From Bugula neritina (lineage: Eukaryota > Bryozoa > Gymnolaemata > Cheilostomatida > Bugulidae), in assembly GCA_964035545.1 (NCBI GenBank), contig CAXIUT010000183.1, positions 868,001 through 932,000 of the forward strand: a DNA stretch of 64,000 nucleotides. Reading direction: 5' to 3'. Position numbers and translations under genes: made by a program. The notes beneath the pieces are model-generated. The model saw nothing but the letters and a program-made list of their open reading frames with translations, made no database searches and was not told where the DNA came from. Below are positions 15,244 to 29,610 of the stretch, piece by piece (position 1 is the stretch's first letter; the number at the start of each line of letters is the position of its first letter).

Positions 15244-18200
15244 CTGAAATACACTGTACCATACTGAAATACACTGCAACATACTACCACATATTGAAAT
15301 ACACTGCAACACATTGAAATACACTGCAACTTACCGAATATATGGTAAACTACTGAAATATACTGTAACGCATTGAAAAATACTGCAACATACTGAAATA
15401 TATTGCGACACATTGCAATATACTGTAACATACTGAAAAATGCTGTAGCACACTGAAATATACTGCAATTCACTGAAATATACTGCAACATACTGAAATA
15501 CACCGCAACATCCTACAACATACTGAAATACTTTGTAACATATTGAAATACACTGCAACACGTTGAAATATACTGCAACATAACGAAATATATGGTAAAC
15601 TACTGAAATATATTTTAACACATCGAAAAATACTGCAACATACTGAAATATACTGTAACACACTGAAGTACACTGCAACTCACTGAAATATACTGCAATA
15701 TACAGAAATACACTGCAACATCCTACAAAATGCTGAAATACACTGTACCATATTGAAATACACTGCAACATACTACCACATATTGAAATACACTGCAACA
15801 CATTGAAATGTACTTCAACATACCGAAATATTAGGTAAACTACTAAAATATGCTGTAACATATTGAAAAATACTGCAACATACTGAAATATACTGCGACA
15901 CCTAGCAATATACTGTAACATACTGAAATATGCTCTAGCACACTGAAATACAATGCAACTTACTGAAATATACTGCAACATACTGAAATACACTGCAACA
16001 TCCTACAATATGCTGAAATACACTGTAACATATTGAAATACACTGCAACACTTTGAAATATACTGCAACATACCTAAATATACGGTAATATACTTAAATA
16101 TACTGTAACACATTGAAAAATCCTGCAACATACTGGAATATACTGTAACACACCGAAATATACTGCAACATACTGAAACACACTGTAACATACTGAAATA
16201 TACTGCAACATACTGAAATACACTGCTACATACTGAAATATGCTGCAACATACTGCAAGATACTGAAATACACTGTAACATACTGAAATAAACTGCAACA
16301 TACTACAACATATTGAAATACACTGCAACACATTGAAATGTACTGCAACATATCTAAATATACGGTAATATACTGAAATTCACTGTAACGCATTGCAAAA
16401 TACTGCAACATACTGAAATTCACTGCGACACACTGAAATACGCTGCAAAATACTACAACATACTGAAATAAACTGTAACATATTGAAATACACTGCAACA
16501 CATTGAAAAATACTGCAACATACTGAAATATACTGTAACACACTGAAATATACTGCAACATACTGAAATACACTGTAACATACTGAAATATACTGCAACA
16601 TACTGAAATACACTGCTACATACTGAAATATACTGCAACATACTGCAACATACTGCAATACACTGTAACATACTGAAATACACTGCAACATACTACAACA
16701 TATTGAAACACACTGCAACACATTGAAATACACTGCAACTTACCGAATATATGGTAAACTACTGAAATATACTGTAACGCATTGAAAAATAGTGCAACAT
16801 ACTGAAATATATTGCGACACATTGCAATATACTGTAACATACTGAAAAATGCTGTAGCACACTGAAATATACTGCAATTCACTGAAATATACTGCAACAT
16901 ACTGAAATACACCGCAACATCCTACAACATACTGAAATACTTTGTAACATATTGAAATACACTGCAACACATTGAAATATACTGCAACATAACGAAATAT
17001 ATGGTAAACTACTGAAATATATTTTAACACACTGAAAAATACTGCAACATACTGAAATATATTTTAACACATTGAAAAATACTGCAACATACTGAAATAT
17101 ACTGTAACACACTGAAGTACACTGCAACTCACTGAAATATACTGCAATATACAGAAATACACTGCAACATCCTACAAAATGCTGAAATACACTGTAACAT
17201 ATTGAAATACACTGCAACACATTGAAATATACTGCAACATACCGAAATATATAGTAAACTACTGAAATATACTGTAACACATTGAAAAATACTGCAACAT
17301 ACTGAAATATACTGCAACATACCTAAATATACGGTAATATACTGAAATATACTGTAACACACCGAAATATACTGCAACATACTGAAATACACTGTAACAT
17401 ACTGAAATACACTGCTACATACTGCAACATACTGCAACATACTGCAACATACTGAAATACACTGTAACATACTGAAATACACTGCAACATACTACAAAAT
17501 ATTGAAATACACTGCAACACATTGAAATACACTGCAACACATTGAAATATACTGCAACATAACGAAATATATGGTAAACTACTGAAATATATTTTAACAC
17601 ATTGAAAAATACTGCAACATACTGAAATATATTTTAACACATTGAAAAATACTGCAACATACTGAAATATACTGTAACACACTGAAGTATACTGCAACAT
17701 ACTGAAATACACTGTAACATACTGAAATATACTGCAACATACTCAAATACACTGCTACATACTGAAATATACTGCAACGTACTGCAACATACTCCAACAT
17801 ACTGAAATACACTGTACCATACTGAAATACACTGCAACATACTACCACATATTGAAATACACTGCAACACATTGAAATACACTGCAACTTACCGAATATA
17901 TGGTAAACTACTGAAATATACTGTAACGCATTGAAAAATACTGCAACATACTGAAATATATTGCGACACATTGCAATATACTGTAACATACTGAAAAATG
18001 CTGTAGCTCACTGAAATATACTGCAATTCACTGAAATATACTGCAACATACTGAAATACACCGCAACATCCTACAACATACTGAAATACTTTGTAACATA
18101 TTGAAATACACTGCAACACGTTGAAATATACTGCAACATAACGAAATATATGGTAAACTACTGAAATATATTTTAACACATCGAAAAATACTGCAACATA

Positions 18201-18330
18201 CTGAAATATATTTTAACACATTGAAAAATACTGAAACATACTGAAATATACTGTAACACACTGAAGTACACTGCAACTCACTGAAATATACTGCAATATA
18301 CAGAAATACACTGCAACATCCTACAAAATG
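15244..18330. repeat. 3,087-bp higher-order repeat, copy 1
   Basis: This 3,087-bp segment repeats three times in direct tandem. Its cttaccga marks at 15,330, 16,739 and 17,888, with the next copy's first mark at 18,417, give internal spacings of 1,409, 1,149 and 529 bp, which sum to 3,087. The three one-base deletions per unit explain why the length is 3 less than 3,090. The left edge is sharp: alignment to copy 2 breaks down just before 15,241. Copy-specific differences include ttaggtaaac at about 15,831, where copy 2 has taaggtaaac. Confidence 0.93.
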
Positions 18331-21300
18331 CTGAAATACACTGTACCATACTGAAATACACTGCAACATACTACCACATATTGAAATACACTGCAACACA
18401 TTGAAATACACTGCAACTTACCGAATATATAGTAAACTACTGAAATATACTGTAACGCATTGAAAAATACTGCAACATACTGAAATATATTGCGACACAT
18501 TGCAATATACTGTAACATACTGAAAAATGCTGTAGCACACTGAAATATACTGCAATTCACTGAAATATACTGCAACATACTGAAATACACCGCAACATCC
18601 TACAACATACTGAAATACTTTGTAACATATTGAAATACACTGCAACACGTTGAAATATACTGCAACATAACGAAATATATGGTAAACTACTGAAATATAT
18701 TTTAACACATCGAAAAATACTGCAACATACTGAAATATACTGTAACACACTGAAGTACACTGCAACTCACTGAAATATACTGCAATATACAGAAATACAC
18801 TGCAACATCCTACAAAATGCTGAAATACACTGTACCATATTGAAATACACTGCAACATACTACCACATATTGAAATACACTGCAACACATTGAAATGTAC
18901 TTCAACATACCGAAATATAAGGTAAACTACTAAAATATGCTGTAACATATTGAAAAATACTGCAACATACTGAAATATACTGCGACACCTAGCAATATAC
19001 TGTAACATACTGAAATATGCTCTAGCACACTGAAATACAATGCAACTTACTGAAATATACTGCAACATACTGAAATACACTGCAACATCCTACAATATGC
19101 TGAAATACACTGTAACATATTGAAATACACTGCAACACTTTGAAATATACTGCAACATACCTAAATATACGGTAATATACTGAAATATACTGTAACACAT
19201 TGAAAAATCCTGCAACATACTGGAATATACTGTAACACACCGAAATATACTGCAACATACTGAAACACACTGTAACATACTGAAATATACTGCAACATAC
19301 TGAAATACACTGCTACATACTGAAATATGCTGCAACATACTGCAAGATACTGAAATACACTGTAACATACTGAAATAAACTGCAACATACTACAACATAT
19401 TGAAATACACTGCAACACATTGAAATGTACTGCAACATATCTAAATATACGGTAATATACTGAAATTCACTGTAACGCATTGCAAAATACTGCAACATAC
19501 TGAAATTCACTGCGACACACTGAAATACGCTGCAAAATACTACAACATACTGAAATAAACTGTAACATATTGAAATACACTGCAACACATTGAAAAATAC
19601 TGCAACATACTGAAATATACTGTAACACACTGAAATATACTGCAACATACTGAAATACACTGTAACATACTGAAATATACTGCAACATACTGAAATACAC
19701 TGCTACATACTGAAATATACTGCAACATACTGCAACATACTGCAATACACTGTAACATACTGAAATACACTGCAACATACTACAACATATTGAAACACAC
19801 TGCAACACATTGAAATACACTGCAACTTACCGAATATATGGTAAACTACTGAAATATACTGTAACGCATTGAAAAATAGTGCAACATACTGAAATATATT
19901 GCGACACATTGCAATATACTGTAACATACTGAAAAATGCTGTAGCACACTGAAATATACTGCAATTCACTGAAATATACTGCAACATACTGAAATACACC
20001 GCAACATCCTACAACATACTGAAATACTTTGTAACATATTGAAATACACTGCAACACATTGAAATATACTGCAACATAACGAAATATATGGTAAACTACT
20101 GAAATATATTTTAACACACTGAAAAATACTGCAACATACTGAAATATATTTTAACACATTGAAAAATACTGCAACATACTGAAATATACTGTAACACACT
20201 GAAGTACACTGCAACTCACTGAAATATACTGCAATATACAGAAATACACTGCAACATCCTACAAAATGCTGAAATACACTGTAACATATTGAAATACACT
20301 GCAACACATTGAAATATACTGCAACATACCGAAATATATAGTAAACTACTGAAATATACTGTAACACATTGAAAAATACTGCAACATACTGAAATATACT
20401 GCAACATACCTAAATATACGGTAATATACTGAAATATACTGTAACACACCGAAATATACTGCAACATACTGAAATACACTGTAACATACTGAAATACACT
20501 GCTACATACTGCAACATACTGCAACATACTGCAACATACTGAAATACACTGTAACATACTGAAATACACTGCAACATACTACAAAATATTGAAATACACT
20601 GCAACACATTGAAATACACTGCAACACATTGAAATATACTGCAACATAACGAAATATATGGTAAACTACTGAAATATATTTTAACACATTGAAAAATACT
20701 GCAACATACTGAAATATATTTTAACACATTGAAAAATACTGCAACATACTGAAATATACTGTAACACACTGAAGTATACTGCAACATACTGAAATACACT
20801 GTAACATACTGAAATATACTGCAACATACTCAAATACACTGCTACATACTGAAATATACTGCAACGTACTGCAACATACTCCAACATACTGAAATACACT
20901 GTACCATACTGAAATACACTGCAACATACTACCACATATTGAAATACACTGCAACACATTGAAATACACTGCAACTTACCGAATATATGGTAAACTACTG
21001 AAATATACTGTAACGCATTGAAAAATACTGCAACATACTGAAATATATTGCGACACATTGCAATATACTGTAACATACTGAAAAATGCTGTAGCTCACTG
21101 AAATATACTGCAATTCACTGAAATATACTGCAACATACTGAAATACACCGCAACATCCTACAACATACTGAAATACTTTGTAACATATTGAAATACACTG
21201 CAACACGTTGAAATATACTGCAACATAACGAAATATATGGTAAACTACTGAAATATATTTTAACACATCGAAAAATACTGCAACATACTGAAATATATTT

Positions 21301-21417
21301 TAACACATTGAAAAATACTGAAACATACTGAAATATACTGTAACACACTGAAGTACACTGCAACTCACTGAAATATACTGCAATATACAGAAATACACTG
21401 CAACATCCTACAAAATG
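18331..21417. repeat. 3,087-bp higher-order repeat, copy 2
   Basis: Second tandem copy, with marks at 18,417, 19,826 and 20,975. It shares atatagtaaac at about 18,428 with copy 3 but not with copy 1, and tggaatatac at about 19,221 with copy 1 but not with copy 3. Each pair of copies therefore shares some variants. Identity looks above 99%. Confidence 0.93.
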
Positions 21418-24400
21418 CTGAAATACACTGTACCATACTGAAATACACTGCAACATACTACCACATATTGAAATACACTGCAACACATTGAAATACACTG
21501 CAACTTACCGAATATATAGTAAACTACTGAAATATACTGTAACGCATTGAAAAATACTGCAACATACTGAAATATATTGCGACACATTGCAATATACTGT
21601 AACATACTGAAAAATGCTGTAGCACACTGAAATATACTGCAATTCACTGAAATATACTGCAACATACTGAAATACACCGCAACATCCTACAACATACTGA
21701 AATACTTTGTAACATATTGAAATACACTGCAACACGTTGAAATATACTGCAACATAACGAAATATATGGTAAACTACTGAAATATATTTTAACACATCGA
21801 AAAATACTGCAACATACTGAAATATACTGTAACACACTGAAGTACACTGCAACTCACTGAAATATACTGCAATATACAGAAATACACTGCAACATCCTAC
21901 AAAATGCTGAAATACACTGTACCATATTGAAATACACTGCAACATACTACCACATATTGAAATACACTGCAACACATTGAAATGTACTTCAACATACCGA
22001 AATATAAGGTAAACTACTAAAATATGCTGTAACATATTGAAAAATACTGCAACATACTGAAATATACTGCGACACCTAGCAATATACTGTAACATACTGA
22101 AATATGCTCTAGCACACTGAAATACAATGCAACTTACTGAAATATACTGCAACATACTGAAATACACTGCAACATCCTACAATATGCTGAAATACACTGT
22201 AACATATTGAAATACACTGCAACACTTTGAAATATACTGCAACATACCTAAATATACGGTAATATACTGAAATATACTGTAACACATTGAAAAATCCTGC
22301 AACATACTGAAATATACTGTAACACACCGAAATATACTGCAACATACTGAAACACACTGTAACATACTGAAATATACTGCAACATACTGAAATACACTGC
22401 TACATACTGAAATATGCTGCAACATACTGCAAGATACTGAAATACACTGTAACATACTGAAATAAACTGCAACATACTACAACATATTGAAATACACTGC
22501 AACACATTGAAATGTACTGCAACATATCTAAATATACGGTAATATACTGAAATTCACTGTAACGCATTGCAAAATACTGCAACATACTGAAATTCACTGC
22601 GACACACTGAAATACGCTGCAAAATACTACAACATACTGAAATAAACTGTAACATATTGAAATACACTGCAACACATTGAAAAATACTGCAACATACTGA
22701 AATATACTGTAACACACTGAAATATACTGCAACATACTGAAATACACTGTAACATACTGAAATATACTGCAACATACTGAAATACACTGCTACATACTGA
22801 AATATACTGCAACATACTGCAACATACTGCAATACACTGTAACATACTGAAATACACTGCAACATACTACAACATATTGAAACACACTGCAACACATTGA
22901 AATACACTGCAACTTACCGAATATATGGTAAACTACTGAAATATACTGTAACGCATTGAAAAATAGTGCAACATACTGAAATATATTGCGACACATTGCA
23001 ATATACTGTAACATACTGAAAAATGCTGTAGCACACTGAAATATACTGCAATTCACTGAAATATACTGCAACATACTGAAATACACCGCAACATCCTACA
23101 ACATACTGAAATACTTTGTAACATATTGAAATACACTGCAACACATTGAAATATACTGCAACATAACGAAATATATGGTAAACTACTGAAATATATTTTA
23201 ACACACTGAAAAATACTGCAACATACTGAAATATATTTTAACACATTGAAAAATACTGCAACATACTGAAATATACTGTAACACACTGAAGTACACTGCA
23301 ACTCACTGAAATATACTGCAATATACAGAAATACACTGCAACATCCTACAAAATGCTGAAATACACTGTAACATATTGAAATACACTGCAACACATTGAA
23401 ATATACTGCAACATACCGAAATATATAGTAAACTACTGAAATATACTGTAACACATTGAAAAATACTGCAACATACTGAAATATACTGCAACATACCTAA
23501 ATATACGGTAATATACTGAAATATACTGTAACACACCGAAATATACTGCAACATACTGAAATACACTGTAACATACTGAAATACACTGCTACATACTGCA
23601 ACATACTGCAACATACTGCAACATACTGAAATACACTGTAACATACTGAAATACACTGCAACATACTACAAAATATTGAAATACACTGCAACACATTGAA
23701 ATACACTGCAACACATTGAAATATACTGCAACATAACGAAATATATGGTAAACTACTGAAATATATTTTAACACATTGAAAAATACTGCAACATACTGAA
23801 ATATATTTTAACACATTGAAAAATACTGCAACATACTGAAATATTCTGTAACACACTGAAGTATACTGCAACATACTGAAATACACTGTAACATACTGAA
23901 ATATACTGCAACATACTCAAATACACTGCTACATACTGAAATATACTGCAACGTACTGCAACATACTCCAACATACTGAAATACACTGTACCATACTGAA
24001 ATACACTGCAACATACTACCACATATTGAAATACACTGCAACACATTGAAATACACTGTAACTTACCGAATATATGGTAAACTACTGAAATATACTGTAA
24101 CGCATTGAAAAATACTGCAACATACTGAAATATATTGCGACACATTGCAATATACTGTAACATACTGAAAAATGCTGTAGCACACTGAAATATACTGCAA
24201 TTCACTGAAATATACTGCAACATACTGAAATACACCGCAACATCCTACAACATACTGAAATACTTTGTAACATATTGAAATACACTGCAACACGTTGAAA
24301 TATACTGCAACATAACGAAATATATGGTAAACTACTGAAATATATTTTAACACATCGAAAAATACTGCAACATACTGAAATATATTTTAACACATTGAAA

Positions 24401-24504
24401 AATACTGCAACATACTGAAATATACTGTAACACACTGAAGTACACTGCAACTCACTGAAATATACTGCAATATACAGAAATACACTGCAACATCCTAAAA
24501 AATG
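21418..24504. repeat. 3,087-bp higher-order repeat, copy 3
   Basis: Third tandem copy, with marks at 21,504, 22,913 and 24,062. Similarity to copy 2 runs about 65 bp past the nominal end to about 24,570. There copy 2 has aaatacactgcaactt and this region has aaatgtacttcaac. Confidence 0.92.
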
Positions 24505-25657
24505 CTGAAATACACTGTACCATATTGAAATACACTGCAACATACTACCACATATTGAAATACACTGCAACACATTGAAATGTACTTCAACATACCGAAA
24601 TATAAGGTAAACTACTAAAATATGCTGTAACATATTGAAAAATACTGCAACATACTGAAATATACTGCGACACCTAGCAATATACTGTAACATACTGAAA
24701 TATGCTCTAGCACACTGAAATACAATGCAACTTACTGAAATATACTGCAACATACTGAAATACACTGCAACATCCTACAATATGCTGAAATACACTGTAA
24801 CATATTGAAATACACTGCAACACTTTGAAATATACTGCAACATACCTAAATATACGGTAATATACTGAAATATACTGTAACACATTGAAAAATCCTGCAA
24901 CATACTGAAATATACTGTAACACACTGAAATATACTGCAACATACTGAAATACACTGTAACATACTGAAATATACTGCAACATACTGAAATACACTGCTA
25001 CATACTGAAATATACTGCAACATACTGCAACATACTGCAATACACTGTAACATACTGAAATACACTGCAACATACTACAACATATTGAAACACACTGCAA
25101 CACATTGAAATACACTGCAACTTACCGAATATATGGTAAACTACTGAAATATACTGTAACGCATTGAAAAATAGTGCAACATACTGAAATATATTGCGAC
25201 ACATTGCAATATACTGTAACATACTGAAAAATGCTGTAGCACACTGAAATATACTGCAATTCACTGAAATATACTGCAACATACTGAAATACACCGCAAC
25301 ATCCTACAACATACTGAAATACTTTGTAACATATTGAAATACACTGCAACACATTGAAATATACTGCAACATAACGAAATATATGGTAAACTACTGAAAT
25401 ATATTTTAACACACTGAAAAATACTGCAACATACTGAAATATATTTTAACACATTGAAAAATACTGCAACATACTGAAATATACTGTAACACACTGAAGT
25501 ACACTGCAACTCACTGAAATATACTGCAATATACAGAAATACACTGCAACATCCTACAAAATGCTGAAATACACTGTAACATATTGAAATACACTGCAAC
25601 ACATTGAAATATACTGCAACATACCGAAATATATAGTAAACTACTGAAATATACTGT
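24505..25657. repeat. Family B block after the 3,087-bp HOR
   Basis: Satellite only. It carries a cttaccga mark at 25,121 and tattttaac at 25,402, the usual 281-bp spacing. It ends at the left breakpoint of the 7,932-bp duplication. Confidence 0.8.
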
Positions 25658-27407
25658 AACACATTGAAAAATACTGCAACATACTGAAATACACTGCAAC
25701 ATACCTAAATATACGGTAATATACTGAAATATACTGTAACACACCGAAATATACTGCAACATACTGAAATACACTGTAACATACTGAAATACACTGCTAC
25801 ATACTGCAACATACTGCAACATACTGCAACATACTGAAATACACTGTAACATACTCAAATAAACTGCAACATACTACAAAATATTGAAATACACTGCAAC
25901 ACATTGAAATATACTGCTACATACCTAAATATACGGTAATATACTGAAATATACTGTAACACATTGAAAAAACTGCAACATACTGAAATACACTGCAACG
26001 CACTGAAGTGCACCGCAAAATACTACAACATGCTGAAATGCACTGTAACATATTGAAATCCACTGCAACACATTGAAATACACTGCAACATACCGAAATA
26101 TATGGTAAACTAATGAAATATACTGTAACACATTGAAAAATACCGCAACATACTGAAATATACTGCGACACATTGCAATATACTGTAACATATTGAAATA
26201 TGCTGTAGCACACTGAAATACACTGCAACATCCTACAACATACTGAAATACACTGTAACATATTGAAATACACTGCAAGAAATTGAAATAGACTGAAACA
26301 TAACAAAATATATGGTAAACTACTGAAATAGACTTCAACACATTGAAAAATACTGCAACATACAGAAATATGCTGTAACACACTGAAATATACTGCAACA
26401 TACTGAAATACACTGTAACATTCTGAAATATAATGCAACATACTGAAATACACTGCTACATACTGAAATATACTGCAACATACTGCAAAATACTGCAACA
26501 TACTGAAATACACTGTAACATATTGAAGTACACTGCAACACATTGAAATATACTGCAACATACCAAAATATATGGTAAACAACTGAAATATACTTTAACA
26601 CATTGAAAAATACTGCAACATACTGAAATATACTGCGACACTTTGCAATATACTGTAACATACCGAAATATGCTCTAGCACACTGAAATACACTGCAACT
26701 CACTGAAATATACTGCAACATACTGAAATACACTGTGACATCCTGAAATATACTGCAACATTCTGAAATACACTGCTACATACTGAAATATACTGCAACA
26801 TACTGCAACATAGTGAAATACACTGCAACATACTACAACATACTGAAATACGCTGCAACACATTGAAATATACTGCAACATACCTAAATATACGGTAATA
26901 TACCGAAATATACTGTAACGCATTGCAAAATACTGCAACATACTGAAATACACTGCGACACACTGAAATACGCTGCAAAATACTACAACATACTGAAAAA
27001 AACTGTAACATATTGAAATACACTGCAATACATTGAAAAATAATGCAATATACTGAAATATACTGTAACACACTGAAATATACTGCAACATACTGAAATA
27101 CACTGTAACATACTGAAATATACTGCAACGTACTGAAATACACTGCTACATACTGAAATATACTGTAACATACTGCAACATACTGAAATACACTGTAACA
27201 TACTGAGATACAGTGCCGCATACTGCAACATATTGAACTACACTGCAACACATTGAAATATATTGCAACTTATCGAATATATGGAAAACTACTGAAATAT
27301 ACTGTAACGCATTGAAAAAGACTGCAACATACTGAAATATATTGCGACACATTGCAATATACTGTAATATACTGAAAAATGCTGTAGCACACTGAAATAT
27401 ACTGCAA

Positions 27408-27923
27408 TTCGCTGAAATATACTGCAACATACTGAAATACACCGCAACATCCTACAACATACTAAAATACACTGTAACATTTCGAAATACACTGCAACAC
27501 ATTGAATTATTTTGCAACATAATGAAATATATGGTAAACTACTGAAATATATTTTAACAAATTGAAAAATACTGCAACATACTGAAATATACTGTAACAC
27601 ACTGAAGTATACTGCAACATACTGAAATACACTGTAACATACTGAAATATACTGCAACATACTGAAATACACTGCTACATACTGAAATATACTGCAACGT
27701 ACTGCAACATACTGCAACATACTGAAATACACTGTAACATACTGAAATACACTGCAACATACTACCACATATTGAAATACACTGCAACACATTGAAATGT
27801 ACTGCAACATACCGAAATATATGGTAAACTACTAAAATATACTGTAACACATTGAAATATACTGCAACATACCTAAATATACGGTAATATACTGAAATAT
27901 ACTGTAACACGTGGAAAAAACTG
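27408..27923. repeat. Family A 503-bp module, copy 3
   Basis: Marks at 27,408 and 27,911, 503 bp apart. It carries the private ttattttgcaac variant shared only with the copy at 35,340. Confidence 0.9.
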
Positions 27924-29094
27924 CCACATACTGAAATACGCTGCAACACACTGAAGGACACCGCAAAATACCACAACATGCTGAAATACACTGTGACATA
28001 TAGAAATACACTGCAACACATTGAAATATACTGCAACATACCGAAATATATGGTAAACTAATGAAATATACTGTAACACATTGAAAAATACCGCAACATA
28101 CTGAAAAATACTGCGACACATTGCAATATACTGTAACATACTGAAATATGCTGTAGCACACTGAAATACACTGCAACATCCTACAACATACTGAAATACA
28201 CTGTAACATATTGAAATACACTGCAACACATTAAAATATACTGCAACATACCAAAATATATGGTAAACAACTGAAATATACTTTAACACATTGAAAAATA
28301 CTGCAACATACTGAAATATACTGCGACACTTTGCAATATACTGTAACATACCGAAATATGCTCTAGCACACTGAAATACACTGCAACTCACTGAAATATA
28401 CTGCAACATACTGAAATACACTGTGACATCCTGAAATATACTGCAACATTCTGAAATACACTGCTACATACTGAAATATACTGCAACATACTGCAACATA
28501 CTGAAATACACTGCAACATACTACAACATACTGAAATACGCTGCAACACATTGAAATATACTGCAACATACCTAAATATACGGTAATATACCGAAATATA
28601 CTGTAACGCATTGCAAAATACTGCAACATACTGAAATACACTGCGACACACTGAAATACGCTGCAAAATACTACAACATACTGAAATAAACTGTAACATA
28701 TTGAAATACACTGCAATACATTGAAAAATAATGCGATATACTGAAATATACTGTAACACACTGAAATATACTGCAACATACTGAAATACACTGTAACATA
28801 CTGAAATATACTGCAACGTACTGAAATACACTGCTACATACTGAAATATACTGTAACATACTGCAACATACTGAAATACACTGTAACATACTGAGATACA
28901 CTGCCGCATACTGCAACATATTAAACTACACTGCAACACATTGAAATATATTGCAACTTATCGAATATATGGAAAACTACTGAAATATACTGTAACGCAT
29001 TGAGAAGACTGCAACATACTGAAATATATTGCGACACATTGCAATATACTGTAATATACTGAAAAATGCTGTAGCACACTGAAATATACTGCAA

Positions 29095-29610
29095 TTCGCT
29101 GAAATATACTGCAACATACTGAAATACACCGCAACATCCTACAACATACTAAAATACACTGTAACATTTCGAAATACACTGCAACACATTGAATTATACT
29201 GAAACATAACGAAATATATGGTAAACTACTGAAATATATTTTAACAAATTGAAAAATACTGCAACATACTGAAATATACTGTAACACACTGAAGTATACT
29301 GCAACATACTGAAATACACTGTAACATACTGAAATATACTGCAACATACTGAAATACACTGCTACATACTGAGATATACTGCAACGTACTGCAACATACT
29401 GCAACATACTGAAATACACTGTAACATACTGAAATACACTGCAACATACTACCACATATTGAAATACACTGCAACACATTGAAATGTACTGCAACATACC
29501 GAAATATATGGTAAACTACTAAAATATACTGTAACACATTGAAATATACTGCAACATACCTAAATATACGGTAATATACTGAAATATACTGTAACACGTG
29601 GAAAAAACTG
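29095..29610. repeat. Family A 503-bp module, copy 4
   Basis: Marks at 29,095 and 29,598, 503 bp apart; 1,687 bp after copy 3 and 23,387 bp after copy 2. Confidence 0.9.

Noticed and set aside
25917-26582. 221-codon minus-strand reading frame beginning MFTIYFGML, recurring at 33,849, 44,980 and 63,327
   Set aside because: The recurrence is explained by DNA-level duplication at offsets 7,932, 19,063 and 37,410, and other frames over the same bases are equally open. No domain is recognisable.
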